A stretch of DNA of 64,000 nucleotides from an uncultured Ruminococcus sp. (GCA_902794395.1 CADBHB010000005.1:154723-218722); one strand, 5' to 3'; shown: positions 51,565-61,128, counted from the first letter of the stretch. The notes: generated from the sequence alone by a model not told the origin. Numbers and translations are program-made.

Positions 51565-53604
51565 TTATTCTGCGGTGTAAGTTTTATCGGCTTCGACCTT
51601 AAATCCCTTGTCAAGGGGATACTGATTGCTGTCCTCGCCGTCGTTGAAGATGATAAGCGGCTTGTCAAAGTCGCGGGCGAAGGTGTAGCTGTACTTGCCG
51701 TCGTCTTCCTTCTTCATTTCCTCGCCCGGCCAGATGCGGTTTTCGTCCTCGTCGGCGATATTGTAAACATAGGCGTTGACGGTGTCGCCCCAGCCCTCGG
51801 GCTTTTCAAAGTAGACCTTGTCGCCCTTTGCTGCCTGATAGCTCTCCTCAAAGGTGAACTCAAGCCGCTCATAGGTGGGTACGTCCTTCTCGTTTTTGGC
51901 TCTCAGCTCCACCTTGACCACGCTGCCGTCGGCGGGCTTGTTGAGGGTGATGCTGTCGCCGTCCTTGTAGGTCTTGGCTTCGCCGCCGTCGATGGAGTAG
52001 GTGCCCTCGGCGGCGTTTTTAAGGGTGAGCTTTACATTGATGGAGTCGCCGTCTGTCCTGAAGGCGGTGTCCGCCGCCACGTCGGTATCAGCCATGGGAG
52101 TGCGCTCGGTGTAGCCCTCGTTATAGAGCACCACCACGGTGTTTTCGGGTATGGGCTTGTCGCAGGTCAGCTTGCCGTCCTTGACGGTGTATACGGTGGA
52201 GCCGTCCACGCGGTCGGTGTAGCTGCCGTCGGCAAGCGCTGTCTCAAAGCCGGTGTCGAGCGCGCCTGCGGTGTTGACGATGACCGCGCCCTTGCTGCCG
52301 CGCTCCACTACCAGAGCGGAGGAGTCGGAATTGGGATTGAAGAGGTTTTCGTCCTCGCCGACCATAGCGGTGCGGAAGTAGTTGACCGCGGACACGCGGC
52401 TGTCCTTATACAGGTCGTCGCCCTGCGGTCCGATGCGGTTCATGCCCCATTCGTTGTTTTCGGGGTCGTCGTGGTAGGGACGCGCGAAAAACAGCGGGGT
52501 GCCGTCCTTGCGCGCGGTGATGACAGCCCAGCCGAGCGCTACCTTGGTGTTGTCGAGATTTTTCCACGAGCGGTCGTTGATATAGTTATCGTGCGATTCC
52601 ACCCACGTAACCATGTTAAGCGGGACGTCCTTGCCCAGCCAGTAGCTCTTGATGCTGCCGGTGCTGAGCGAATCGCTCTCGAGCGCGGAGCGCAGTCTGC
52701 CGCCGTAGGTGCTGGCGGTGGTTCTGCCTATCTCGCTGATGTACTCAGCCAAACAGTCGTTGCCGCCCTGGAGCACCTCGCCGTAGATGAACTTTTGGTC
52801 ATAGTCCTTGGTTTCGGTCCTCACCTTTTCCCAGAAGTTGTTTTCAAAGCCGTCGTCCTCCTTGGGGTCGTCGGGCAGACCGATGTGCTTGGCGGTATCG
52901 TAGCGGAAGCCGTCCGCGCCGCAGTCGATGCAGTCGTTGATATAGTTGAAAAAGTACGTCTGGAACGACGGGCGCTCGGTGTTGATGTCGGGCAAGCCGC
53001 CCATTTTAGCCGTGGTGCACTCCAGGCGGTCGTCGTAATTCATTATGTCGGAGCTGTTGTTTTTATGGAACAGCGTTTCAAAGCTGCCGCCGCCCGCGTC
53101 TATCAGCTCCTGAGCCACCATATTGAGCTGCGGGGTGGTATGGTTGGCGATAACGTCCACCAGCACCTTTATGTCATACTTATGCGCCTCGGCGCACATC
53201 GCCTTGAATTCCTCGCGGGTGCCGAGCTGATAGTTGCCTATCTTGAAATCGGTGGGCTGGTAGTGGTAGTACCACTTGCCGTCGCCGTAAAGCTCCATGC
53301 CGCCGCCCTCGCCCTCGAGACAGGCGTTGATGGGAGAGGTCTGTATAGCCGAGTAGCCTGCCGCGGCTATGTCGGGCATGCTTTCCTTTATTGTGTTGAA
53401 ATCCCAGCTGAAGGTCTGCAAAATAGAGCCCTCGGCGATATACTGCTTCACGGAAGCGGGGTCCGCCCTGACAGCGGTGTTCGCCTGAGACGACTCGGTT
53501 TTCTTCTTCTTATTATTGCTTTTACAACCGCAGCCGCCGAACGCCGTCGCGCAGCCCGCAAGCATTAGCGCAGCCAGCAAAGCCGATAAGATTTTTTTAC
53601 TCAT
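51565..53604 (-). CDS. Alpha-amylase family lipoprotein with C-terminal starch-binding module
   Basis: The 679-residue protein has a lipobox LAGC near residue 18, so it is tethered outside the membrane. A GH13 catalytic domain (about residues 55-480) has VDVIANHT, GFRYDTAKHIG (nucleophile Asp), FIYGEVLQGG (acid Glu) and WVESHDNYIND (third Asp). A beta-rich domain follows. The last 90 residues (KVYFEKPEGWGDTVNAYVYN onward) resemble a CBM26-type starch-binding module. It would cleave alpha-1,4-glucans such as starch near the cell surface. It has its own weak promoter (TATAAT near 53639-53645). Confidence 0.93.
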   Translation of the reverse strand: MSKKILSALLAALMLAGCATAFGGCGCKSNNKKKKTESSQANTAVRADPASVKQYIAEGSILQTFSWDFNTIKESMPDIAAAGYSAIQTSPINACLEGEGGGMELYGDGKWYYHYQPTDFKIGNYQLGTREEFKAMCAEAHKYDIKVLVDVIANHTTPQLNMVAQELIDAGGGSFETLFHKNNSSDIMNYDDRLECTTAKMGGLPDINTERPSFQTYFFNYINDCIDCGADGFRYDTAKHIGLPDDPKEDDGFENNFWEKVRTETKDYDQKFIYGEVLQGGNDCLAEYISEIGRTTASTYGGRLRSALESDSLSTGSIKSYWLGKDVPLNMVTWVESHDNYINDRSWKNLDNTKVALGWAVITARKDGTPLFFARPYHDDPENNEWGMNRIGPQGDDLYKDSRVSAVNYFRTAMVGEDENLFNPNSDSSALVVERGSKGAVIVNTAGALDTGFETALADGSYTDRVDGSTVYTVKDGKLTCDKPIPENTVVVLYNEGYTERTPMADTDVAADTAFRTDGDSINVKLTLKNAAEGTYSIDGGEAKTYKDGDSITLNKPADGSVVKVELRAKNEKDVPTYERLEFTFEESYQAAKGDKVYFEKPEGWGDTVNAYVYNIADEDENRIWPGEEMKKEDDGKYSYTFARDFDKPLIIFNDGEDSNQYPLDKGFKVEADKTYTAE

Positions 53605-53786
53605 TTATGTTCACCGTCTTTCATTAAAAATATATTGCAGTTTATTATAACATAAATCCCGCGAAATTGGAATAGTTTTTTATACGATTTTTCTTAACAG
53701 CAAAACATTCGCCGGTGGGCGCCATGCTCTGCGGCAAAAAAGAGCCGCGCCCGACAAAGGCGCAGCCCATTTAATGTACGGCACGG

Positions 53787-54164
53787 TCAAGCCAAGCCGA
53801 CTATAAGCTCAAACAGCTCCCCTATCCGCTCCATGTCGCCGTTGAGGTAAAGATAACCGAACAGGCACTCCAGACCGGTCGCGCTGTGGTATTCGGCAAC
53901 GGTGCCGTTTTTGGCGGTGGATTTGGGCGCGGCGTTCCTGCCGCGCTTGTAGACGGCGGTTTCCTTCTCGCTGAGATGCGGCATAAGCAGGGCGGCAAGC
54001 CGCGCCTGGCTTTTGCAGTTGACCATGGCTACCTTAGCTTTGTTAAGCTCCCCCACCGGACGGTTAGCCTGACGCGCCAGATGCTCGCGCACCAGCAGGT
54101 CGTAGACGCCGTCGCCCACGAAGGCGAGGGTCAGGGGAGAAAAATCATCAGTCCGATTGTGCAT
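53787..54164 (-). CDS. mrnC: Mini-ribonuclease III (MrnC)
   Basis: The 125-residue single RNase III domain without a double-stranded RNA-binding domain contains LTLAFVGDGVYDLLVREHL (with the acidic GDxVYD site) and EYHSATGLECLFGYLYLNGD near the end. It matures 23S rRNA in Firmicutes. Its start is four bases after the obg stop. Confidence 0.95.
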   Translation of the reverse strand: MHNRTDDFSPLTLAFVGDGVYDLLVREHLARQANRPVGELNKAKVAMVNCKSQARLAALLMPHLSEKETAVYKRGRNAAPKSTAKNGTVAEYHSATGLECLFGYLYLNGDMERIGELFELIVGLA

Positions 54165-54168
54165 AGCG

Positions 54169-55446
54169 TCACTCCATAAAGTCGAACTCTATATCGTAGA
54201 TCGAAACAGTGTCGCCGTCCCGAACTCCCTTTTCGCGCAGCGCTTCGATGACGCCGCCGTTTTGCAGCACCTTCTGGAAATAGTTTAGGCTTTCGTAGTC
54301 GTCGAAGTTGATGCCGCGCATAACCTGCAGCAGCCAGTCCGCCTCGACCGTATAGACGCCGTTGACGTTCCTGATGGTGACGCTGTGATCCTCAAAGTCC
54401 TCCACCCGCACAACGGGCGCCGGCTCGGGCTCGAATATACGGATAGGCGGCAGCTTTGAGAGCATTTCCTGTATCTTTTTCAGCAGCGGGTCCACGTCGT
54501 AGCGGATAGCCGCCATTATCGGGAAAAATTCGTAGCCCTTCGCGTTTACGTAGCGCTTGAAATCCTCGATCTGTTCGTCGGTAGCCATATCGCACTTGTT
54601 GCCCGCGACCACCATGGGGCGCTCGGCAAGCTCAGGGTTGAATTTGCGCAGCTCCTCGTTGATGGTCTCGAAATCCTGCTTGGGGTCGCGCCCCTCGCTG
54701 CCCGACACGTCCACGATGTGAACGAGCATGCGGCAGCGCTCCACATGGCGCAGGAACCTGTGTCCCAGACCCGTGCCCTGCCACGCGCCCTCGATAAGCC
54801 CCGGGATGTCCGCCATAACAAAGGACGAGCCTTCGCCCATTGACACCACGCCCAGCACGGGATTGATGGTGGTGAAGTGGTAGTCGGCTATCTCGGGCTT
54901 AGCCTGCGACACCACCGACACCAGCGTGCTTTTGCCCACATTGGGAAAGCCGACCAGACCGACGTCCGCCAGGAGCTTGAGCTCGAGCACCACGTCGTAT
55001 TCCTCGCCGGGAAGTCCGGGCTTGGCAAAGCGCGGCACCTGGCGCACGGGCGTGGCAAAGTGGGGATTGCCCCAGCCGCCCTTGCCGCCGCGCGCGACTA
55101 CGTGAGGCTCTTTGTCGGAGATGTCGGCGAGTATTCTGCCGCTGCTCTCCTCCCTGATAACGGTGCCGAAGGGCACGCGGATCACCAGATCACGCGCGTT
55201 TTTGCCGTTGCATCTGCCGCCCCTGCCGTTTTCGCCGCGCTGAGCGGTGTATTTTCTTTTATAGCGGAAGTCCGCCAGCGTGGAGAGATTTGTGTCCGCG
55301 ACAAAAACTATATCGCCGCCCTTTCCCCCGTCGCCGCCGTCGGGACCGCCCGCAGCGACATATTTTTCACGGTGGAACGCCACCGCGCCGTCGCCGCCGT
55401 CACCCGCCTTTATGCGGATGTTCGCCTTATCAACAAACATAGCCAT
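54169..55446 (-). CDS. obg: GTPase Obg (ObgE/CgtA)
   Basis: The 425-residue protein has a glycine-rich Obg fold (residues 1-158) and a GTPase domain with GFPNVGKSTLVSVVSQAKPEIADYHFTT and DIPGLIEGA plus NKCD. A C-terminal OCT domain (about 350-425) has YTVEADWLLQVMRGINFDDYESLNYFQKVL. It assists 50S assembly and stress responses. It is upstream of mrnC. The start follows AGGTGATACC. Confidence 0.97.
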   Translation of the reverse strand: MAMFVDKANIRIKAGDGGDGAVAFHREKYVAAGGPDGGDGGKGGDIVFVADTNLSTLADFRYKRKYTAQRGENGRGGRCNGKNARDLVIRVPFGTVIREESSGRILADISDKEPHVVARGGKGGWGNPHFATPVRQVPRFAKPGLPGEEYDVVLELKLLADVGLVGFPNVGKSTLVSVVSQAKPEIADYHFTTINPVLGVVSMGEGSSFVMADIPGLIEGAWQGTGLGHRFLRHVERCRMLVHIVDVSGSEGRDPKQDFETINEELRKFNPELAERPMVVAGNKCDMATDEQIEDFKRYVNAKGYEFFPIMAAIRYDVDPLLKKIQEMLSKLPPIRIFEPEPAPVVRVEDFEDHSVTIRNVNGVYTVEADWLLQVMRGINFDDYESLNYFQKVLQNGGVIEALREKGVRDGDTVSIYDIEFDFME

Positions 55447-55497
55447 GGTATCACCTCATCGCGCGGCAGGGCGCAAACACGCCGCCGCAACATAATG

Positions 55498-55655
55498 ATA
55501 CTAAACTCAAATAAAAAACAGACAATCTTTGCGGTCTATTTTCCGCAATACTTCGTTGTCGTCCTTGCAAGGCGCCAGCCTTGCGGCGCCCTTCGCCTCG
55601 TCTTGCGAAAAATATCCTCGCAAATTTTCGTCCACTTTTTATCTGAGATTAGTAT
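55498..55655. mobile_element. MITE-like element, 158 bp, between obg and rpmA
   Basis: The terminal inverted repeats are ATACTAAACTCAAATAAAAA at the left and TTTTTATCTGAGATTAGTAT at the right, a 20-bp pair with two mismatches. The inside contains GTCCTTGCAAGGCGCCAGCC and is the fullest copy of the family in this window. It is non-coding. It contains the 30-base segment that is missing from the 49.0 kb copy. Confidence 0.9.
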
Positions 55656-55661
55656 GAAAAA

Positions 55662-55693
55662 CAAAAGGGCGAGTATAACTACCCACCCTTTAC
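55662..55693 (-). terminator. Terminator after rpmA
   Basis: On the minus strand AAGGGTGGG pairs with the GCCCTT arm across GTAGTTATACTC, followed by TTGTTTTT. Confidence 0.6.
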
Positions 55694-55701
55694 GATCATC
55701 A

Positions 55702-55986
55702 TTACTGCTCAACAGGATAAACGCTGGCGCGCTTTCTGTCCTTACCCATGCGCTCGAATCTCAGAACACCGTCGATCTTGGCAAACAGGGTATCGTCGGA
55801 ACCTCTGCCGACGTTGGCGCCGGGATGAATGTGGGTTCCTCTCTGCTTTACAAGGATGTTGCCCGCGAGGACCTTCTGACCGTCCGCGCGCTTTACGCCG
55901 AGACGCTTAGACTCGCTGTCACGGCCGTTCTTGGTAGAACCCATACCTTTTTTATGAGCGAATAACTGAATGTTAATGTTAAGCAT
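55702..55986 (-). CDS. rpmA: 50S ribosomal protein L27 precursor (RpmA)
   Basis: The 94-residue protein has the Firmicutes-type N-terminal extension [14 protein letters not shown], which is removed by the protease Prp, encoded directly upstream. The conserved body begins [23 protein letters not shown], and the chain includes [10 protein letters not shown]-type residues ([24 protein letters not shown]). L27 contacts the peptidyl-transferase centre. Confidence 0.97.
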   Translation of the reverse strand: MLNINIQLFAHKKGMGSTKNGRDSESKRLGVKRADGQKVLAGNILVKQRGTHIHPGANVGRGSDDTLFAKIDGVLRFERMGKDRKRASVYPVEQ

Positions 55987-55990
55987 TACC

Positions 55991-56308
55991 TTACACCTCC
56001 GAAATTTTTAAATCAATAAAATCTTCATACGCTTGTTCAAGCGCGTTCATGTGAAGCAAAAAGCCGTTAAGCACAATCTGCGCGTCCCTTGCTTCCTCTG
56101 GTGACAGCTTCACTTGCATAAAGCCGTCCTCTACGGTCTCGCTGCACTCAAGCCCCTGCACCTCGGTCAGAGTGTTCGCCGTCATATATGCCGCCGAGCT
56201 AACCGCCGCGCAGACGATGTCGCTGCCCTGCTCGGAATAATCCGAGTGACCGCTTATCTCAAAGCCTGTGACCAGCTTGCTTTCGACCGTAAATACTGCC
56301 CGGATCAT
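55991..56308 (-). CDS. prp: Ribosomal-processing cysteine protease Prp
   Basis: The 105-residue protease has the catalytic His in [23 protein letters not shown] (His at about residue 21) and the Cys at about residue 33. It cleaves the N-terminal extension of L27. It sits between rplU and rpmA, as in most Firmicutes, and its start shares one base with the rplU stop. Confidence 0.95.
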   Translation of the reverse strand: MIRAVFTVESKLVTGFEISGHSDYSEQGSDIVCAAVSSAAYMTANTLTEVQGLECSETVEDGFMQVKLSPEEARDAQIVLNGFLLHMNALEQAYEDFIDLKISEV

Positions 56309-56616
56309 CAGGCTTCGATAGATGTGATCTTTACCTGAGTGTAAGGCTGTCTGTGACCCATAACTCTCTTCTCACCCTTTTTGGGCTTGTAGGTAGCTAC
56401 TCTGATTTTCTTGCCTTTGCCGTTCTTAACGACCTCGCCGGTGACCTTAGCGCCCTCAACAAAGGGAGTGCCGACCTTGATGCCGTCGTCGGTGCCGATG
56501 GCAACCACGTCAAAGTTAACGGTGTCGTTTTCCTGAGCGTCAAGCTTCTCGATGAAGATAACTTCGTCGTTCTGTACCTTGTACTGCTTGCCGCCTGTCT
56601 GAATAACTGCGTACAT
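56308..56616 (-). CDS. rplU: 50S ribosomal protein L21 (RplU)
   Basis: The 102-residue protein starts MYAVIQTGGKQYKVQNDEVIFIEKLD and ends with KKGEKRVMGHRQPYTQVKITSIEA, the L21 signature. It is the first gene of the L21-Prp-L27 operon, with a probable L21 leader RNA and a consensus promoter upstream. Confidence 0.98.
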   Translation of the reverse strand: MYAVIQTGGKQYKVQNDEVIFIEKLDAQENDTVNFDVVAIGTDDGIKVGTPFVEGAKVTGEVVKNGKGKKIRVATYKPKKGEKRVMGHRQPYTQVKITSIEA

Positions 56617-56619
56617 AAT

Positions 56620-56710
56620 TTCATTCCTTTTTATCAGTCTCGCTATCGACGGGTGGGATGAAAGCCATCCGCTTTTGGGCGCAACTGTGCCCTACCCGCA
56701 ATAAGCGGCT
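56620..56710 (-). ncRNA. Probable L21 ribosomal-protein leader
   Basis: Between promoter and rplU the transcript contains paired segments: GCGGGT with ACCCG, GGGCGC-type pairing around CAGTTGC, and GGATGGCTTTCATCC. ATAGCGAGACTGATAAAAAGG follows just before the start. These features and position fit the L21 leader family of Firmicutes. The call is from motif memory; no covariance search was possible. Confidence 0.55.
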
Positions 56711-56715
56711 TATAT

Positions 56716-56744
56716 ACTATAGCATAAGCTAAGCGCGTTGTCAA
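56716..56744 (-). promoter_or_regulatory. Promoter of rplU-prp-rpmA
   Basis: TTGACA (56739-56744) and TATAGT (56716-56721) on the minus strand, 17 bases apart. Confidence 0.7.
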
Positions 56745-56795
56745 GCGTTTTTCCCAAATTATCGCCGCGCGGCTTAGAATAACAGGCTTTGCCGA

Positions 56796-57650
56796 TCAGA
56801 GGATGCCGTGCTGCAGCTTGCACGCCTTTAATGTATTCTTCATCAGCGTGGCTATGGTCATGGGACCTACGCCGCCGGGAACGGGCGTGATGAAGGAGCA
56901 CTTGTCCTTGACGTTCTCAAAGTCCACGTCGCCGCAGAGCTTGCCGTTTTCATCTCTGTCCATGCCGACGTCGATGACCACCGCGCCCTCCTTGACCATG
57001 TCCGCCTTGACAAACTTAGGAATGCCCACCGCGGCTACCAGAATATCCGCGCGGCGGCAGACCTCGGCGAGGTTTTTGGTGCGGCTGTGGCAGATGGTCA
57101 CGGTGCCGTTTTCGTGCAGCAGCAGCATACCCATGGGCTTGCCTACAATGTTGCTTCTGCCGATAACGACGCACTCCTTGCCCTCTACGGGGATGTTGTA
57201 TGAGTGGAGCATTTCCATAACGCCTGCGGGCGTGCAGGGCAGAAAGTCATATTCGCCCAGCATTATCTTGCCGACGTTTATCGCGTGGAAGGCGTCTACG
57301 TCCTTTTGCGGGTCGATGGCGGCTATAACAGCCTTGTCGTCGAGGTGCCCGGGCAGCGGAAGCTGCACCAAAATGCCGTTGATGTCCGCCTTTTTATTGA
57401 GGGCGTCCACCAGCGAGAGCAGCTGCTCCTGCGTGGTTTCGGCGGGCAGGGCGTACTCCTCGGACACAAAGCCCACCGCCTCGCACGCCTTCTTTTTATT
57501 GTTGACATACACGCGCGACGCTGGGTCGTCGCCCACGATGACGACCGCCAGTCCCGGGGTTACGCCGTGCTGCGCCTTCAGCTCCTCAGTGAGCTTTTTT
57601 ACGTTTTCCTTTACCTCTGCCGATACCTTTTTTCCGTCTATAATTTGCAT
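56796..57650 (-). CDS. folD: Methylenetetrahydrofolate dehydrogenase/cyclohydrolase (FolD)
   Basis: The 284-residue bifunctional enzyme starts MQIIDGKKVSAEVKENVKKL. It contains the active-site lysine region RVYVNNKKKACEAVGF (about residues 46-61), GILVQLPLPGHLDD, VIGRSNIVGKPMG and PVPGGVGPMTIATLM. It interconverts methylene-, methenyl- and formyl-tetrahydrofolate in the cytosol. Its first 65 bases overlap the 3' end of lgt in another frame, an unusually long overlap. Confidence 0.97.
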   Translation of the reverse strand: MQIIDGKKVSAEVKENVKKLTEELKAQHGVTPGLAVVIVGDDPASRVYVNNKKKACEAVGFVSEEYALPAETTQEQLLSLVDALNKKADINGILVQLPLPGHLDDKAVIAAIDPQKDVDAFHAINVGKIMLGEYDFLPCTPAGVMEMLHSYNIPVEGKECVVIGRSNIVGKPMGMLLLHENGTVTICHSRTKNLAEVCRRADILVAAVGIPKFVKADMVKEGAVVIDVGMDRDENGKLCGDVDFENVKDKCSFITPVPGGVGPMTIATLMKNTLKACKLQHGIL

Positions 57651-58476
57651 AGAAGGGATCCTCCTTTTTGATATTTATGAGTAACATTACCGCGCCTATC
57701 ACCAGCAGCGCCGCCGAAAGTCCCTGCGACACGCGAATGTCCAGCCCAAACAGCTTAACGGGCAGATACAGGCTGTCGGTGCGCAGTCCCTCGACCAATG
57801 TGCGTTCAAAGCCGTACCACACCAGGTACATATAAAAGATCTGTCCCGCGTAGCGCTGGCGGTATTTTCCGTAAAAATGCAGCAGCACAAAGCCGAGCAG
57901 ACACCACAGGCTTTCGTAGAGAAAGCAGGGGTGCACCGCAGTGACCTGTCCGCCTATAACTGTGTTCTCGCTAATCATCCGCCACGGCAGGTCGGTAGGA
58001 CCGCCGAACGCCTCCTGGTTCATAAAATTGCCCCAGCGCCCGATGCCCTGCCCGATGAGGAAGGAGATCATAGTAATATCCAAAATCGGCAAAAACTTCA
58101 TTTTCTGGAGCTTTGCGACCGTAAGGCCGCCCAGCAGCGCGCCGATGATGCCTCCGTAGATGGCAAGCCCGCCCTCGTTTAGATAGAGGATGCTTATAGG
58201 GTCGGAGGCGTATTCCTCCCACTCAAAGGCGCAGTAGTAGAGCCTGGCGCCGATGATGCCCGTGATGATGCCCACCATAACGCAGTTGAACAGCTTTGAG
58301 GTGTTTACATTGTAGCGCGGAGCGGTGCGCCACGCGTAAAACAGCGCGAGCATAAGCCCGGTGGCTATTATAACACCGTACCAGTATACGGGGTGGTCGC
58401 CGATGTAAAAGGCGACGTTGCTTATTGTGAATTTCAGCCCCAGTCCCGGGAACTGAACATGAAATACCTCTTTCAT
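57586..58476 (-). CDS. lgt: Prolipoprotein diacylglyceryl transferase (Lgt)
   Basis: The 296-residue, seven-span enzyme has the Lgt motif IGRWGNFMNQEAFGGPTDLPW (about residues 145-165) and YGGIIGALLGGL. It adds diacylglycerol to the lipobox cysteine of lipoproteins, of which several are encoded in this window (14.0, 51.6 and 61.4 kb). A basic, Lys/Arg/Gly-rich tail ends the protein within the start of folD. Confidence 0.95.
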   Translation of the reverse strand: MKEVFHVQFPGLGLKFTISNVAFYIGDHPVYWYGVIIATGLMLALFYAWRTAPRYNVNTSKLFNCVMVGIITGIIGARLYYCAFEWEEYASDPISILYLNEGGLAIYGGIIGALLGGLTVAKLQKMKFLPILDITMISFLIGQGIGRWGNFMNQEAFGGPTDLPWRMISENTVIGGQVTAVHPCFLYESLWCLLGFVLLHFYGKYRQRYAGQIFYMYLVWYGFERTLVEGLRTDSLYLPVKLFGLDIRVSQGLSAALLVIGAVMLLINIKKEDPFYANYRRKKGIGRGKGKRKKAH

Positions 58477-58477
58477 A

Positions 58478-59758
58478 TCACTCCTCCGAGTTTTTAACGA
58501 CCGAAAGCGTACAGTTTTCCACGTCGAGCATCTCCTTGAGCCGCGCCTCTACGTCCGCCTTGCCGGCAGAGGCGACCGCGTCTATATAAGTGAAAAGCTC
58601 GTTGCCGTTGAAGTGGTAGTCGGCGATGATGTTGGAAATGGAGCTTACCGAGTTGAGCGATGAGATGATGTCTCCGTACACCGCCTTTTTGGCTATGTCA
58701 AAGTCCTCGTCCGAGATGCCCTCGGCTTTTACGTCGGCTATATACGACCGTATCATCTCCGCCGCACGCTTCGGCTCGCGGCTCTCTCCCCCGAAGATCA
58801 CCGAGCAGTAGCCCGGGCCCTCAAACAGCTCGTAGGAGAAGGTGTTGTTTATGAGATTATTGTCCATGAGTCTGCGGTATAGCTCTGCGGTGGGAGAAGC
58901 CAGAGCGCAGAGCAGGATGTCAGTGCAGGCTAGCTCACGCTCGTTTAAAGAGCGCTCCGCCTTTTCCTTGAAGCCGAGGTTGAACAGCGGCACCGAAACC
59001 GGGAAGCTCTGCTCCACATAGGGCTTTACTATCTCGTATGGCTCGTCCTCAAAGTAGTTCTCCACCGTGTGAGGCTCGTCGGGCTTCAGCATGCGGTCGC
59101 AGGTCTTGAGCACCTGCTCCACGGTGACGTTGCCCGAAACACAGAGCGCCATATTGTTGAGGTTGTAAAAGGTGTTGTAGCAGTCGTAAAGCTTTTCGGC
59201 GGTTATCTCGGCTATGGATTCCACCGTGCCCGCGATGTCTGTCTTTACCGGATGGTTGTGATACATACCGCCCAGCATATTGAACATCACCCGCCATTCG
59301 GGCGAATCGTCGTACATCTTTATCTCCTGTCCTATGATGCCCTGCTCCTTCTGCACGGTCTGCGCCGTGAAGTAGGGGTCCTGAACAAAGTCGAGCAGTA
59401 TTTCAAAGCTCTCGTCGAATTTGTCGGTGCAGGAAAACAGGTAGCAGGTTTTTTCAAAGCTGGTATAGGCGTTGGCGGAAGCGCCCGTCTCGGCATACCG
59501 CGTAAAGGCGTCGCCCTCGGCGCTCTCAAAAAGCTTGTGCTCCAGATAATGCGCTATGCCGTCGGGAACGGTTATCCTTTCGCCGCCGTCGCGGGAAAAG
59601 CAGGTGTTAACGCTGCCGTACTTAGCGCCGATGATGGCGTAGGCAGAGCGGTAGCCCTCCTTGGGATACACATAGATATTCAGCCCCGAGCTGTGCTTTA
59701 TTTTATAGTAGCTGTCGCCCGCGCGGGGCGATTTGACTTCCTTTATTGTCGTGTTCAT
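58478..59758 (-). CDS. M16 family zinc metallopeptidase, YmfH-like
   Basis: The 426-residue protein has the inverted zinc site HYLEH (HxxEH) in DGIAHYLEHKLFE and the downstream Glu about 75 residues later, so it should be an active M16 peptidase. It is paired with the motif-less homologue encoded just upstream (10-base gap), as with YmfF/YmfH in Bacillus. The peptide substrate is unknown. The lgt start lies 2 bases past its stop. Confidence 0.9.
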   Translation of the reverse strand: MNTTIKEVKSPRAGDSYYKIKHSSGLNIYVYPKEGYRSAYAIIGAKYGSVNTCFSRDGGERITVPDGIAHYLEHKLFESAEGDAFTRYAETGASANAYTSFEKTCYLFSCTDKFDESFEILLDFVQDPYFTAQTVQKEQGIIGQEIKMYDDSPEWRVMFNMLGGMYHNHPVKTDIAGTVESIAEITAEKLYDCYNTFYNLNNMALCVSGNVTVEQVLKTCDRMLKPDEPHTVENYFEDEPYEIVKPYVEQSFPVSVPLFNLGFKEKAERSLNERELACTDILLCALASPTAELYRRLMDNNLINNTFSYELFEGPGYCSVIFGGESREPKRAAEMIRSYIADVKAEGISDEDFDIAKKAVYGDIISSLNSVSSISNIIADYHFNGNELFTYIDAVASAGKADVEARLKEMLDVENCTLSVVKNSEE

Positions 59759-59768
59759 CCTATCCCCC

Positions 59769-61034
59769 TCACTGATTCTTCAAAACATAGATGGTGTTGA
59801 GCTTCAGCCTGCGCGCCGCCTCGACTATTTCTTCCTTGGTGACGGAGTCGATGAGCCGTGCCATCTCCTCAATCGTCTTAAAGCCGCCGTCAAACAGCTG
59901 GGCGCTGTACCAGCCCTCGATGCCGCTTACGGTGTCGTTTGAGGCGTTGTAGGAGTTTATCAGCGCCATCTTTGTAGCGCTTATCTCAAAATCGGTTATC
60001 TCGCCGTTTTGCATGTCGGCAATCTCCTTCAACACGCCCGCCTCAAGCTTTTCGATGTTTTCGCCCTGAACGCCGCTGTCCACGACCACAAAGCCCTTTA
60101 GCTTGTCGTAGCGAGCCGAGCAGTAATAGCAAAGGCTCTGCTTTTCGCGCACATTACAAAACAGCTTGGAGCTGGCGGTGCCGCCGAGGACGGCGCACAT
60201 GAGGATAGAAGCGTAAACCTCGCGGTCGGGCAGAGCGGTGCCCGCGGAAAAGCCCATGACAAGCTTTGACTGCGCCACGTTCATCTCCTCTGTTTCGCGC
60301 TTTACCTCCTCGCGGTCGGGCACCCTGCGGGTGACGGCGCTTTGAGGCGCGCGGTCAATTGAGGCAAAGGTGGTCTCAAACACCTTCATAGCCTGCTCGG
60401 GCGAGCTGTCGCCTATATACATGACCTCAAACACCGCGGTCCTGAGCAGCTCGCGCCACGTGGCGAAAAGCGACTGCGGGGTAACGGCGCGGATGTCCTC
60501 GGCTGTGCCGTAGCGGCGGATGCCGAAGATGTCGTCGGAGCACATCAGCGAGATCATCCTGCCGTTAGCGTAGATGCGCTTGTCGTTAAATTCGGAATCT
60601 ATCAGCTCGAGAAGCTGCCTTCTCTCCTGCTCCACATCGCCCTCGGCGAAGGCGTCGCCGCAGAGGTTCGGCTCAAAAATGACGCCGCAGAGCAGCAGCG
60701 ACAGCTCTTTAGCCACGCTCTCGCCGTTGAGCGTGTAGCGGTCGTCAAGCCCCGAAGCGGACAGGGTGAGCACCTGGTTGTCGCCCGCCTTGCGGACAGA
60801 GGCGTTAAGGTCCGCGCCGTAGAGGGAGCTGAGCTTTTTGCTGAGCGCGGTAAAATCGGGATACGCCTTGCAGGAGCGCGACAAAACGCCGCAAAGCAGC
60901 GCGTTTGCAGAGGCGGTGTCCCTTTGCAGCGGCACGATGATGCTTACAGACAGCTTCATCGTCTTGAAGCGGCTGTCGCGCACGTCGGTAAAATACACGC
61001 CGTCGCACAGCCTGCTGCGGTTGATCTGACTCAT
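59769..61034 (-). CDS. M16 family peptidase homologue, YmfF-like (no HxxEH)
   Basis: The ATG at 61034 follows GGAGATGATACA, giving 421 residues; a longer start is less likely. The M16 fold pattern is visible (FTDVRDSRFKTMKLSVSIIVPL, ALLCGVLSRSCKAYPD, SYNASNDTVSGIEGWY), but the zinc-binding HxxEH is absent. It probably acts as the non-catalytic partner of the YmfH-like enzyme. The pair is probably co-transcribed with lgt and folD. Confidence 0.88.
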   Translation of the reverse strand: MSQINRSRLCDGVYFTDVRDSRFKTMKLSVSIIVPLQRDTASANALLCGVLSRSCKAYPDFTALSKKLSSLYGADLNASVRKAGDNQVLTLSASGLDDRYTLNGESVAKELSLLLCGVIFEPNLCGDAFAEGDVEQERRQLLELIDSEFNDKRIYANGRMISLMCSDDIFGIRRYGTAEDIRAVTPQSLFATWRELLRTAVFEVMYIGDSSPEQAMKVFETTFASIDRAPQSAVTRRVPDREEVKRETEEMNVAQSKLVMGFSAGTALPDREVYASILMCAVLGGTASSKLFCNVREKQSLCYYCSARYDKLKGFVVVDSGVQGENIEKLEAGVLKEIADMQNGEITDFEISATKMALINSYNASNDTVSGIEGWYSAQLFDGGFKTIEEMARLIDSVTKEEIVEAARRLKLNTIYVLKNQ

Positions 61035-61128
61035 TGTATCATCTCCGTTTGGAATAGTTTTCAAATTATCTTATATAGTATATCACAAACAGCTTAAAGA
61101 TAAAAGAGTTTTTGCATAGAAAATCCTC

